Part shown: positions 1 through 7,016 of the stretch, in pieces
Position numbering within the stretch: position 1 is the first letter of the stretch
Layout of the letters: each line of letters begins with the position of its first letter
Assembly (NCBI GenBank): GCA_964511555.1
Contig: CAZEFR010000003.1
Coordinates: 50,571-114,570 of the forward strand
Length of the DNA: 64,000 nucleotides
Source of the DNA: CAIZGX01 sp964511555
GTDB taxonomy: Bacteria > Bacteroidota > Bacteroidia > Flavobacteriales_D > Sanyastnellaceae
Reading direction: 5' to 3'
Made by a program: the position numbers and the translations under genes
The notes under the pieces: generated by a model
What the model was told of the DNA's origin: nothing
Database searches by the model: none
What the model saw: only the letters and a program-made list of their open reading frames with translations

Positions 1-1105
1 GAAAATGACCTTGGAAGAATGGCTCGTTCATGGTAACGTTCTTCAAGCCTACGATACTCTCGTTGTCCATAGCAATTATGCGATCTACCAACAAGAACGG
101 ATAACGATGCGGAAGCATTTTGCTAATCTGATTGATGTCAAAAACAGTCTTCGTTACATCAAACGTAGCCACAGACTGACGTTTCTTATCCCACGCTTTT
201 AAAACCTTTGCAAATGCAACATTGCCATGGTGGCCGGGGCGTGCAGCCAAAATATGTCCGCGGATGAATTTTCCAGTCAAAGCCAAATCACCAACAATGT
301 CTAGCAATTTATGTCGTGCAGGCTCATTTTCATATTGAAGCTTAATGGTATTCAACACCCCAATTCCTTCGACCTTCACATCAATTTCTTCACGACCCAA
401 CTCCTTCAAAATATCTTTGATTTGTTGGTCTGAATACTCCTTATCCACCATTACAATGGCGTTGTCGAGGCTTCCCCCTTTGATTAAACCGTTCTTGGCA
501 AGAAGTTCTAGTTCTCTCAAAAACACAAACGTTCTGCACTTCGCAATTTCAGTGGAGAACTCATTTAACTGATACATGTGTGCATGTTGAGTGCCCAAGA
601 TTGGCGAGTTGTAATCAACCATAACGGTTACTCTGTACTCTCCGCCGTTCGTAGGAACCGCCAATATTTCAACCCCTTTCTCTTGATCTTCAAACGTAAT
701 GTTCTCATCTAAAACAATATACTTTCGATCAGCATTCTGATTTTCGTAACCCCCTGCTTCAATAGCCTCTACAAAAGGCCAAGAACTGCCGTCCATTATC
801 GGAATTTCTGGCCCTGTTAATTGTAAAAGCGCATTGTCTACACGGCTTGCATAAAGCGCAGCTAATACGTGTTCTGTTGTGTGCACTCGCGCTCCGTTTT
901 GCTCCAGTGTAGTACCTCTTTGTGTGCCAACAACTCTATCGCAATCTGCATCTATTGTTGGCGAACCTTCTAAATCTACTCGTTGGAACTTATATCCATG
1001 ATTTTCGGGTGCCGGACAAATAGTAAGTGTCACCGGTTCGCCCGTATGTAAGCCCACTCCATTAAATACAATCGGAGCTTTTACTGTTCTCTGTTTTGAA
1101 GACAT
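1..1105 (-). CDS. lpxC: Bifunctional UDP-3-O-acyl-N-acetylglucosamine deacetylase / 3-hydroxyacyl-ACP dehydratase (LpxC-FabZ fusion), 3' truncated by window edge
   Basis: The first 368 codons are visible, starting at the ATG whose complement is at 1103-1105. The N-terminal ~300 residues are LpxC, the zinc deacetylase committing UDP-GlcNAc to lipid A: it begins MSSKQRTVKAPIVFNGVGLH, and the HTTEH motif at residues 75-79 carries the metal-binding His and catalytic-region residues. A FabZ-like hotdog domain starts around residue 315 with LPHRYPFLLVDR and runs off the window at FFQGHF, near its active site. LpxC-FabZ fusion is the known Bacteroidota arrangement. The gene is read leftwards and probably continues into lpxA outside the window, as in relatives; that is inference. 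No stop codon interrupts the visible frame. Confidence 0.95.
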   Translation of the reverse strand, partial: MSSKQRTVKAPIVFNGVGLHTGEPVTLTICPAPENHGYKFQRVDLEGSPTIDADCDRVVGTQRGTTLEQNGARVHTTEHVLAALYASRVDNALLQLTGPEIPIMDGSSWPFVEAIEAGGYENQNADRKYIVLDENITFEDQEKGVEILAVPTNGGEYRVTVMVDYNSPILGTQHAHMYQLNEFSTEIAKCRTFVFLRELELLAKNGLIKGGSLDNAIVMVDKEYSDQQIKDILKELGREEIDVKVEGIGVLNTIKLQYENEPARHKLLDIVGDLALTGKFIRGHILAARPGHHGNVAFAKVLKAWDKKRQSVATFDVTKTVFDINQISKMLPHRYPFLLVDRIIAMDNESIVGLKNVTMNEPFFQGHF

Positions 1106-1165
1106 GCTACAAAATTAATGTGAATCGCCTTGTAATTCACGTGGTTTTCAAATAGATTCTTGTGG

Positions 1166-1729
1166 TTATTTACGAATAGACTGAACTACAGCGTCTGCCA
1201 TTTCTCTCACTTCTGTTTCAGAAATTTTCTTTTTGTCTACCGCCTTCAATCGAACAACAGCGAACACACTTGAAAGAACGTGTTCAAATTGAAATGCCAC
1301 ATTCATTTTCTTGAATTTTCCTGATTTCTGACCCTCTTTCAGCAGTGCGGTAAGTGCAGAGAATGCGTCTTCCATCTCTTTGTTTTTGCTGTACAACGGA
1401 GAGTTTCTGTATTGAACAACAGCCAAATAACGAAGAGGAGAAGTTGAAAAATACCCATACAACGCCAACCACGCTTGCGTTAAGCGCTGCGCCTCTTTTC
1501 CCTTCACCGAAAGAGACTCGTGAAGCGCTCTTGCCGCTTCTGTGCACGTTTCTACATACAGGCTTTCGAACAAGTCTTCCTTGCTCGGAAAGTGATGATA
1601 AATAGTGCCCACCGCAACGCCAGATAGCTTTGCTAATTCAGACATTGGAGAAGCGTGAAAGCCTCCGTTTGAAATTAATTTCAAGGCGGTATTCACCACC
1701 TTATCTCTTCTTGAAATCTCTTTTGCCAT
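1166..1729 (-). CDS. TetR/AcrR family transcriptional regulator
   Basis: This 187-residue protein has a typical TetR N-terminal helix-turn-helix: residues ~8-55 include ALKLISNGGFHASPMSELAK followed by GVAVGTIYHHFPSKEDLF, the recognition-helix signature. The C-terminal ~130 residues are a helical ligand-binding/dimerisation domain that gives no clue to the inducer. The gene is divergent from yqeY; a palindrome of 6-bp arms (1731-1748) lies directly against its start codon, which fits autorepression. It sits 60 bp upstream of lpxC-fabZ on the same strand, but the target genes are unknown. Family assignment is secure; a role in efflux or fatty-acid control would be a guess. Confidence 0.93.
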   Translation of the reverse strand: MAKEISRRDKVVNTALKLISNGGFHASPMSELAKLSGVAVGTIYHHFPSKEDLFESLYVETCTEAARALHESLSVKGKEAQRLTQAWLALYGYFSTSPLRYLAVVQYRNSPLYSKNKEMEDAFSALTALLKEGQKSGKFKKMNVAFQFEHVLSSVFAVVRLKAVDKKKISETEVREMADAVVQSIRK

Positions 1730-1730
1730 A

Positions 1731-1748
1731 ACCGAATGTTCGTTCGGT
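1731..1748. promoter_or_regulatory. Operator-like inverted repeat for the TetR regulator
   Basis: ACCGAA (1731-1736) and TTCGGT (1743-1748) form a perfect 6-bp inverted repeat separated by TGTTCG, immediately upstream of the TetR start codon and within the divergent intergenic region shared with yqeY. ACCGAA-type arms around a CG-containing centre are typical of TetR/AcrR operators. Binding by the adjacent TetR protein is inferred from position. Confidence 0.6.
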
Positions 1749-1821
1749 CAAAGATATTTCCTTTTCTAAATAAAGCCGTTGAAACTTTTCACCAATAGCC
1801 TTTTAATAAAGAAGAAATTAC

Positions 1822-1829
1822 TAAACTTG
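1822..1829 (+). promoter_or_regulatory. Putative -7 box (TAAACTTG) for yqeY
   Basis: TAAACTTG matches the Bacteroidota -7 consensus TANNTTTG at five of six defined positions and lies 20 nt upstream of the yqeY ATG. No clear -33 TTTG was identified at the right spacing, so this is tentative. Confidence 0.35.
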
Positions 1830-1849
1830 CAGAACTAAAATTTGAACTT

Positions 1850-2299
1850 ATGTCAATACAAGAAAGAATCAACGAAGACCTTAAGGCCGCTATGAAAGCG
1901 GGTGAAAAAGATAAGCTTATGGCGCTAAGAGACATTAAGAGTAAGCTTCTTCTTGAAATGACGAAAGACGGGGGCGACGGGGCGGTAGACGACACGAAGT
2001 CTGTTGCCATTTTGAACAAACTATACAAACAACGTCAAGAGTCCATTGAAATATACAAGGCTCAAAATCGTCCAGATCTTTTAGAAGAAGAGCAACTGCA
2101 AGCCAATGTTATTGCTGCGTACTTACCGGCTCAGTTAACTCCGGAAGAACTTGAAGCTGAAATCAAAAAATTCATAGCGCAAGTTGGAGCTAGCTCTCCG
2201 AGCGATCTTGGGAAAGTAATGGGTGTAGCTTCGAAGGCCTTAACAGGTAAGGCAGATGGAAAGGCAATTTCTGAGACTGTGAAGAGACTTCTTAGCTAA
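1850..2299 (+). CDS. yqeY: GatB/YqeY domain-containing protein
   Basis: A 149-residue YqeY-family protein covering the whole family length. It begins MSIQERINEDLKAAMKAGEK with the helical N-terminal domain and ends with the small GatB-tail-like domain (residues ~95-149, including LGKVMGVASKALTGKADGKA). YqeY resembles the tRNA-binding tail domain of the amidotransferase subunit GatB and is thought to act in tRNA-linked amidation or binding, but its exact role is unproven. The next gene starts 2 nt after its stop, so the two are probably cotranscribed. A gatC gene is at 55.5 kb in this window; gatA and gatB are not present. Confidence 0.93.
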   Translation: MSIQERINEDLKAAMKAGEKDKLMALRDIKSKLLLEMTKDGGDGAVDDTKSVAILNKLYKQRQESIEIYKAQNRPDLLEEEQLQANVIAAYLPAQLTPEELEAEIKKFIAQVGASSPSDLGKVMGVASKALTGKADGKAISETVKRLLS

Positions 2300-2301
2300 C
2301 C

Positions 2302-2700
2302 ATGGACATTATTGGTCGCAAAACCATTATTCAGCTTCCGCAATTGGGGGGTGTTCATGTTCGCGCCAAAATAGATACGGGTGCATTTCGAACTGCTGTC
2401 CATTGCGAATCGTGGTCGTTGAAGGAAGTAAATGGAAAAGAAATTTTAGAAGTAATCATTCAATGGGAAACAGGTGACCCTGTTGTACTTCACTTCAACA
2501 AATTTCAGAAACGCACAATAAAGAACTCATTCGGACAAACGGAAGAGCGTTACTGTGTGCGGACATTGATTTTGATTCACAAGAAAAAGATTCAATCAGA
2601 AATTTCGTTTACGAACAGGTCGGGAATGAGATATCCGGTTTTGTTGGGAAGGAAAACAATTGGAAAGAAATTCTTGGTAGACGTTTCATTGAAGAGTTAA
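2302..2700 (+). CDS. RimK-associated retropepsin-like protein ('ATP-dependent zinc protease' family)
   Basis: This 132-residue protein has the features of the PF05618 family, which is annotated as putative ATP-dependent zinc protease but carries a retroviral-type aspartic protease signature: KIDTGAFRT at residues 23-31 holds the D25-T26-G27 triad, and a C-terminal NRSGMRYPVLLGRKTI completes the typical beta-strand/loop pattern. Members often neighbour rimK-type ATP-grasp ligases and are proposed to process RimK-made peptide tails; no ATP-grasp gene is visible here. It follows yqeY by 2 nt, indicating an operon. The family is clear; the reaction in this organism is inferred. Confidence 0.85.
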   Translation: MDIIGRKTIIQLPQLGGVHVRAKIDTGAFRTAVHCESWSLKEVNGKEILEVIIQWETGDPVVLHFNKFQKRTIKNSFGQTEERYCVRTLILIHKKKIQSEISFTNRSGMRYPVLLGRKTIGKKFLVDVSLKS

Positions 2701-2738
2701 AAAAAAAGAGGCCGCCTCTCCCAAAACGACCCCTTTTT
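2701..2738. terminator. Probable intrinsic terminator downstream of the yqeY operon
   Basis: Right after the stop of the retropepsin-like gene a GC-rich hairpin occurs: AGAGG (2707-2711) pairs with CCTCT (2715-2719) around CCG, inside a longer imperfect pairing of the A-run and AGAGG with CCCCTTTTT at 2730-2738. On the plus strand the T-tract closes the longer stem; on the minus strand the short stem is followed by a long T-run. It can serve the plus-strand operon, with possible function in both directions. Confidence 0.5.
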
Positions 2739-2942
2739 AGAATCACTCTTTTTCGTTTAAAACGAGAGAAGAATGAATAACTAAACCTTACCTATTATGA
2801 AAAAACCTACTCTTTATTTTCAGGGAGAGTTTGAATTTTGAATGTTCTCTACAGCATTCTTAGTCTTGTACCCTCTTTGTTATGTTAAGGTTACGTTTTT
2901 TTACATTTAAATTAAAAATGCCCGATTTCATTGGGATTGAAC
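2739..2942 (+). other. Intergenic stretch with a 14-codon mini-ORF
   Basis: There is no conventional gene between the terminator and recO. A start-like context (CTAAACCTTACCTATTATG) opens a 14-codon reading frame at 2797-2841, MKKPTLYFQGEFEF, then a stop. The upstream context and MKK start resemble those of exported proteins in this phylum, so this may be the dead 5' end of a lost gene or chance. No promoter of recO is obvious. Confidence 0.3.
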
Positions 2943-3605
2943 ATGACCGAAAGAGTAAACGCATATGTGCTCTCTAGCCGAAAGTTTAAAGACTCTCTTC
3001 GGCTTGCTCATGTATTCACACTGGAATTCGGGGTGCAAACCTTTTTATTTCGAACCGGAAAAAAGGGTGAAAACATCTCGTTTTTTCAGCCTCTTAATGC
3101 AATTCAATTCGCAGGAAAAAAAACCGAAGGGAAACTGGAAATAGCCAAGGACATGAGCCTGAGCGAGGTATACACCGCCATTCCTTTTGATGTTGAAAAA
3201 TCTACCGTTGCCCTTTTTATTTCTGAATTCCTTTACCGTTGTTTGCCCGAACACTATGCCAATGAAGAGGTGTTTGAATTAATCAAAAAAACAGCCCAAC
3301 GTTTAGATGCTGCTGATAAAACAGGCACTCTCCCCCTTCACTTTCTAGCACAATTCGCCATGGAAATGGGCTTTCTAAGCGAAGAGTATGAGATTTCATT
3401 CGACAATATAAAAAGCGAGGAAGCTATTCTTCATCAGGCACTCGGACTGTTTATTTCAACCCCTATTGAAAACGAGGTGAAAAGCAGTCTTTCGAGGGAA
3501 CAACGAAAATTATTGTTGGAAGAACTTATCGCATTTTGTTCGTTGCATTTAGACACTCAAATTCGATTGAATTCATTGGAAATCTTTCACGAAATATTCG
3601 AATAA
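2943..3605 (+). CDS. recO: DNA repair protein RecO
   Basis: A 220-residue RecO, which loads RecA on SSB-coated single-stranded DNA together with RecR in gap repair. The N-terminal OB fold is recognisable (MTERVNAYVLSSRKFKDS, then HVFTLEFGVQTFLF), followed by the helical domain; the Cys4 zinc cluster of some RecO proteins is absent, as common in Bacteroidota. A TTG at 2931 could extend the frame by four residues, but the ATG at 2943 fits the family start better. The downstream holB promoter-like element lies just after its stop and holB begins 23 nt later. Confidence 0.9.
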   Translation: MTERVNAYVLSSRKFKDSLRLAHVFTLEFGVQTFLFRTGKKGENISFFQPLNAIQFAGKKTEGKLEIAKDMSLSEVYTAIPFDVEKSTVALFISEFLYRCLPEHYANEEVFELIKKTAQRLDAADKTGTLPLHFLAQFAMEMGFLSEEYEISFDNIKSEEAILHQALGLFISTPIENEVKSSLSREQRKLLLEELIAFCSLHLDTQIRLNSLEIFHEIFE

Positions 3606-3613
3606 ACTTCTGT

Positions 3614-3621
3614 TATCTTCG
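3614..3621 (+). promoter_or_regulatory. Putative -7 box (TATCTTCG) for holB
   Basis: TATCTTCG lies between the recO stop and the holB ATG, ending 7 nt before that ATG. It matches TANNTTTG except for one T-to-C change and recurs upstream of several genes here. With the usual spacing, transcription would begin at or almost at the start codon, giving a leaderless message. Confidence 0.45.
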
Positions 3622-3628
3622 CAATGAA

Positions 3629-4762
3629 ATGAGGTTTGCAGATATCATTGGACAAAAAGATGTGATTAACCGCTTGCGCAAGGCAAAGTCGGAAGATCGC
3701 ATTGCCCATGCGCAGTTATTTCTTGGACCAGAAGGATCGGGAAACCTTGCTCTAGCCTTAGCCTATGCGCAGTTTTTAAACTGTCCGAATGCAACTGCTG
3801 AAGATTCTTGCGGCACATGTCCCACTTGCAGAAAGAACAGTTCATTTCAATTCGCAGATTTACACTTTAGCTTTCCATATTTTACCAAACCGAACAGCAA
3901 AGAAACCATTTCAGACGACTTCGGAACTGAGTGGCGAAACAGACTTTTAGCTTCCCCGTATTTCGGATTAGAAGATTGGATGCGTGAGCTTTCAAAAGAC
4001 AACAAGAACCTTCTTTTCACAATACACGAGGCCTCCAACATTGTTCGTAAGCTATCTCTTAAATCGTTTGAAGGAGGTTATAAAATCATGGTTATTTGGA
4101 TGGCTGAACTCATTCCTGAAACGGTTTCAAACAAGCTATTGAAAATTGTTGAAGAGCCCCCTGCAAATACACTTTTCTTTTTTATTGCGAATTCTTCAGA
4201 GAGTATTTTGAACACTATTTTATCGCGTGTTCAGGTTATCCAAGTTCCCAAAATAGATGAATTATCTATTTCCAACGAATTGAAAAAGCTAGGTGTAGAT
4301 GAGCAGAAAATTCAAGACATCGCACATTATTCAGACGGAAGTTGGGACATTGCGTTACGGTTAAGAGAAAACAATGATCCCAACGAATTTTTGGCCATGC
4401 AGTTCCAAACATGGATGAGGCATTGTTACGCCAAAAAAGTACCCGCTTTATACTATTGGGCGGAAACCATGGCCGGCCTATCGCGGGAAGATTTAAAGCA
4501 CTTTCTGTTGTATGCACTTGATCAAATGCGCCAAAATCTTATTTTAAACTATACAACAGAAAATATCTCGCGATTTACCTCGAGCGAAAAAGCATTCGCT
4601 CAGAAATTTTCTCCTTTCATAAATCACCTGAATATCGAAGATATTATGTTAGAGCTCGAGTCTGCTCACCGCAGTGTTGGACAAAACGCTAACAATAAAA
4701 TTCTTTTCTTCGAACTTTCTATGCGCATTTTCAGACTGTTAAACAGAAAAGAAACGGCATAA
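3629..4762 (+). CDS. holB: DNA polymerase III subunit delta'
   Basis: A 377-residue clamp-loader subunit of the replicative polymerase. MRFADIIGQ at the start, then GPEGSGN at the P-loop position where the usual Lys is Asn, so it should not hydrolyse ATP; this is normal for delta'. Four cysteines spaced as in the clamp-loader zinc module are visible (C near residue 53, then CGTCPTC). LLKIVEEPP marks the AAA+ sensor region. The frame can be extended 31 codons upstream into recO, but that part does not resemble the family, so the ATG at 3629 is used. A strong terminator follows directly. Confidence 0.93.
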   Translation: MRFADIIGQKDVINRLRKAKSEDRIAHAQLFLGPEGSGNLALALAYAQFLNCPNATAEDSCGTCPTCRKNSSFQFADLHFSFPYFTKPNSKETISDDFGTEWRNRLLASPYFGLEDWMRELSKDNKNLLFTIHEASNIVRKLSLKSFEGGYKIMVIWMAELIPETVSNKLLKIVEEPPANTLFFFIANSSESILNTILSRVQVIQVPKIDELSISNELKKLGVDEQKIQDIAHYSDGSWDIALRLRENNDPNEFLAMQFQTWMRHCYAKKVPALYYWAETMAGLSREDLKHFLLYALDQMRQNLILNYTTENISRFTSSEKAFAQKFSPFINHLNIEDIMLELESAHRSVGQNANNKILFFELSMRIFRLLNRKETA

Positions 4763-4763
4763 A

Positions 4764-4787
4764 AAAACGCCTCCGAAAAGGCGTTTT
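4764..4787. terminator. Bidirectional intrinsic terminator between holB and tRNA-Cys
   Basis: AAAACGCC (4764-4771) and GGCGTTTT (4780-4787) form a perfect 8-bp stem with loop TCCGAAAA, flanked by A- and T-tracts on the two sides. It lies 1 nt after the holB stop and 7 nt beyond the 3' end of the oppositely oriented tRNA gene, so it can end both transcripts. Confidence 0.9.
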
Positions 4788-4794
4788 ATTTTTG

Positions 4795-4865
4795 AGGTCC
4801 CGAGCGGATTCGAACCGCTGTACGAGCTTTTGCAGAGCTCTGCCTAGCCGCTCGGCCACAGGACC
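4795..4865 (-). tRNA. tRNA-Cys (anticodon GCA)
   Basis: Read on the minus strand, all four arms fold: acceptor GGTCCTG/CGGGACC with one G-U pair, D-arm GCC-GAGCGGCTA-GGC, anticodon arm GAGCT-CTGCAAA-AGCTC with GCA anticodon, and T-arm AGCGG-TTCGAAT-CCGCT. The discriminator base is U73, a known cysteine identity element. The gene is 71 nt and does not encode CCA, so CCA must be added afterwards. Confidence 0.97.
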
Positions 4866-4939
4866 CTTGCGGACAGCAAATATACATTGTTTATTGAATA
4901 ATCCGCATCTTTTCAACACTACTTCACTACAAATAATTG

Positions 4940-4947
4940 TATTTTCG
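4940..4947 (+). promoter_or_regulatory. Putative -7 box (TATTTTCG) for the coiled-coil protein gene
   Basis: TATTTTCG, one base away from TANNTTTG, lies 15 nt before the ATG at 4963 in the only non-coding stretch between tRNA-Cys and this gene. No confident -33 element is seen. Confidence 0.35.
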
Positions 4948-4962
4948 CTGAAAACCTGTTTT

Positions 4963-5880
4963 ATGAATAAGAAAGTTGCCATCATAGTTATTAGTGCATT
5001 GGGCGTATTGTGTCTCAGCCTTGCTTTTTGGGTGAAGGTGAGTAGAGATCGCATTATTACGCTAGAAAATAGCATGGGTGCACTAAATGTTTTAGCCATG
5101 GACGCAGCAAATGCTACGCCCGAGCAAATTATTGAGTTGTATAAACTTGCTGAAGACTCACTTACCAGCATGAAGATGATGTACGACACCTTAACTACAG
5201 ACAACACTGAAATGATGGCGCAAATTGAAGCGCAACGAACACAGATTGAAGGCCTTTTGAAACGTGCTAAAAACAAAGATTACGACATTAAAAAACTTCT
5301 GGCTGAAACCCAAACTCTTCGTAACATTATGAAGGGTTATATTCATCAGATTGACTCTCTTCAACAAGACAATGATCGTTTATTCGCAGAAGGTCAGCAA
5401 GCCAAACAGCAAGCGGCAGCGGCAGAAAACAGAAGCAAAACGTTGGAGACCGATTTGAATTCAACCAAAGAAATTGTTAAAGCCGGATCTGTCTTGTCAA
5501 CCGGTGGATTTTACTCAACAGGTGTTTTTGCACGAAACAGCGGAGCTGAGGCGGTAACCGAACAGGCAAGAAAATCTACAATGATAAAAACGTCTTTCAC
5601 TCTACGTGAAAATAGAATTGTAAAACCGGGAAGAAAAACCCTCTACCTTAAAGTCATTGGACCAAACGGAAACACCCTAACAGGAAAAGGAGGCGGAAGC
5701 TTCACCGCTACCGGTCAGACAGACACGTTCGGCGCTTCACGTGAAATCGACTACCAAGGTCAAGATACCGACGTAAGTATTTACTTCACTCCAACTTCAA
5801 CACTCGATAAAGGTTCATACCGTTTAGAGATTTATGAAAGTGGAAATCTTATTGGAAAATCAGAAGTGGTTCTTAAATAA
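4963..5880 (+). CDS. Membrane-anchored coiled-coil protein of unknown function
   Basis: The protein has 305 residues. Residues ~4-25 (VAIIVISALGVLCLSLAFWV) form a single membrane anchor or uncleaved signal, residues ~75-185 are strongly heptad-like coiled coil rich in Q, E, K and L, and the C-terminal ~120 residues are beta-rich with alternating pattern (YLKVIGPNG, DVSIYFTP, YRLEIYESG), resembling an Ig-like or beta-sandwich domain. Similar proteins are widespread in Bacteroidota without known function. The start was set at ATG 4963 because the longer frame reads antisense through tRNA-Cys. The next gene begins 5 nt after its stop, so the two are probably coexpressed. Confidence 0.75.
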   Translation: MNKKVAIIVISALGVLCLSLAFWVKVSRDRIITLENSMGALNVLAMDAANATPEQIIELYKLAEDSLTSMKMMYDTLTTDNTEMMAQIEAQRTQIEGLLKRAKNKDYDIKKLLAETQTLRNIMKGYIHQIDSLQQDNDRLFAEGQQAKQQAAAAENRSKTLETDLNSTKEIVKAGSVLSTGGFYSTGVFARNSGAEAVTEQARKSTMIKTSFTLRENRIVKPGRKTLYLKVIGPNGNTLTGKGGGSFTATGQTDTFGASREIDYQGQDTDVSIYFTPTSTLDKGSYRLEIYESGNLIGKSEVVLK

Positions 5881-5885
5881 ATCGC

Positions 5886-7016
5886 ATGAAAAAAGCCCTT
5901 AAGATTGTTCTCATTGTTTTCGGTTCAATTGGGCTTCTTGTTGGAACACTTTACCTGACCGGAAACGGCTACTTACCGCGCGGGGTCTACTGCACGTACC
6001 TTCAAGGAAAGACCAAGCCGGATATAGACGATTTAGATCTTTTCCATACCCGGAAAATAAATCGCGGAAATCCGATAAACCTGCCAACTAACCTCAAGGT
6101 ACTCTCAGATGAAAACATTCAACTCCTAAATTCAACAGAATCTGAAGCGTTTTTAGTTTTTAGAAACGACACGCTAATTTCTGAATGGTACAGCAGCTAC
6201 GGCGCAGATTCTACGCACTGGAATTCATTCTCCATGGCCAAGAGCTTTATTTCTTTGCTTATTGGTTCAGCTCTTGCCGACGGAAAAATAGCTTCGCTAA
6301 GCGACCCTGTTTCAAAATACATTCCATGGAGCGGCACTGAAGTGACATTAGAGCAGCTATTGCGCATGAGTAGCGGAATTCCGTTCGGAGAGAGTTACAA
6401 CAGTCCGTTCGGATATATGGCGAAGGCCTACTACGGAAGCGATTTAAAAGCCATTACCAAGCCATATAAAGCCGAACAATTGCCCGGAACATATTGGGCT
6501 TATGAAGGGGGAAATAGCGTTCTGTTGGGAATGGTGTTAGAGGCGGCAACGCAAAAGAAAATAGCTAACTACTTCGAAGAAAAAATCTGGACGAAAATTG
6601 GAGCCGCATCTCCTGCCTATTGGAACCTTGACGCAGAGAATGGTTTCGAAAAACCATTTACTGGCGTTTATGCTACCGCAAAAGATTTTGGAATGCTCGG
6701 GCAATGTATTCTTCATGATGGAAAAGTAAACGGCACAGAAATCATTGACTCTGCCTACTTAGCAGAATCGTTTGAACCCTGGATAATTCAAGACGGAAAA
6801 AATTCAGTCTGCGATTGGTACGGTTTACATTGGTGGATGGGCGAAGTAGACGGTGTGAAATTCAAGTCTGCACGAGGAATGCGCGGACAGTACATTGTAA
6901 TCATTCCCGAAAAGAATACTGTAGTGGTTCGTATTGGACACCAACAATCGAAAGAACGAATTGCACACATGCCAGTAGACATGCTCTCTTACATTCGAAT
7001 GGGTCTAACTCTTTAG
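5886..7016 (+). CDS. Serine hydrolase, beta-lactamase (class C)/6-aminohexanoate-dimer hydrolase-like
   Basis: A 376-residue protein with an N-terminal hydrophobic segment (residues 6-26) that should place it at the membrane facing the periplasm. The catalytic SxxK motif is SMAK in WNSFSMAKSFISLLIG, the Tyr motif is in WAYEGGNSVLLG in place of YAN, and the last motif region is GMRGQY near the C-terminus. This spacing is that of the penicillin-recognising serine hydrolases called beta-lactamase family in databases; many are esterases or peptidases rather than antibiotic resistance enzymes. Its stop overlaps the purF stop by 4 nt in convergent orientation. Substrate unknown. Confidence 0.85.
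   Translation: MKKALKIVLIVFGSIGLLVGTLYLTGNGYLPRGVYCTYLQGKTKPDIDDLDLFHTRKINRGNPINLPTNLKVLSDENIQLLNSTESEAFLVFRNDTLISEWYSSYGADSTHWNSFSMAKSFISLLIGSALADGKIASLSDPVSKYIPWSGTEVTLEQLLRMSSGIPFGESYNSPFGYMAKAYYGSDLKAITKPYKAEQLPGTYWAYEGGNSVLLGMVLEAATQKKIANYFEEKIWTKIGAASPAYWNLDAENGFEKPFTGVYATAKDFGMLGQCILHDGKVNGTEIIDSAYLAESFEPWIIQDGKNSVCDWYGLHWWMGEVDGVKFKSARGMRGQYIVIIPEKNTVVVRIGHQQSKERIAHMPVDMLSYIRMGLTL

Noticed and set aside
345..572. Plus-strand open frame antisense to lpxC-fabZ
   Set aside because: Low-complexity translation without family features, fully inside a well-recognised gene on the other strand.
1284..1605. Open frames on both strands inside the TetR gene
   Set aside because: Shadows of the TetR coding frame; no conserved motif.
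2931..2942. TTG start for RecO at 2931
   Set aside because: ATG at 2943 aligns with the family start and only four residues would be gained.
3695..3760. Broken P-loop in HolB (Lys to Asn) as a defect
   Set aside because: The delta' subunit does not hydrolyse ATP and commonly lacks this Lys.
4792..4962. N-terminal extension of the coiled-coil protein back to 4792
   Set aside because: It would read antisense through tRNA-Cys and its promoter; the hydrophobic anchor begins at ATG 4963.
5886..7016. Antibiotic-resistance beta-lactamase
   Set aside because: Only the general serine hydrolase motifs are seen, with YEGGN instead of YAN; the family includes mostly esterases and peptidases.
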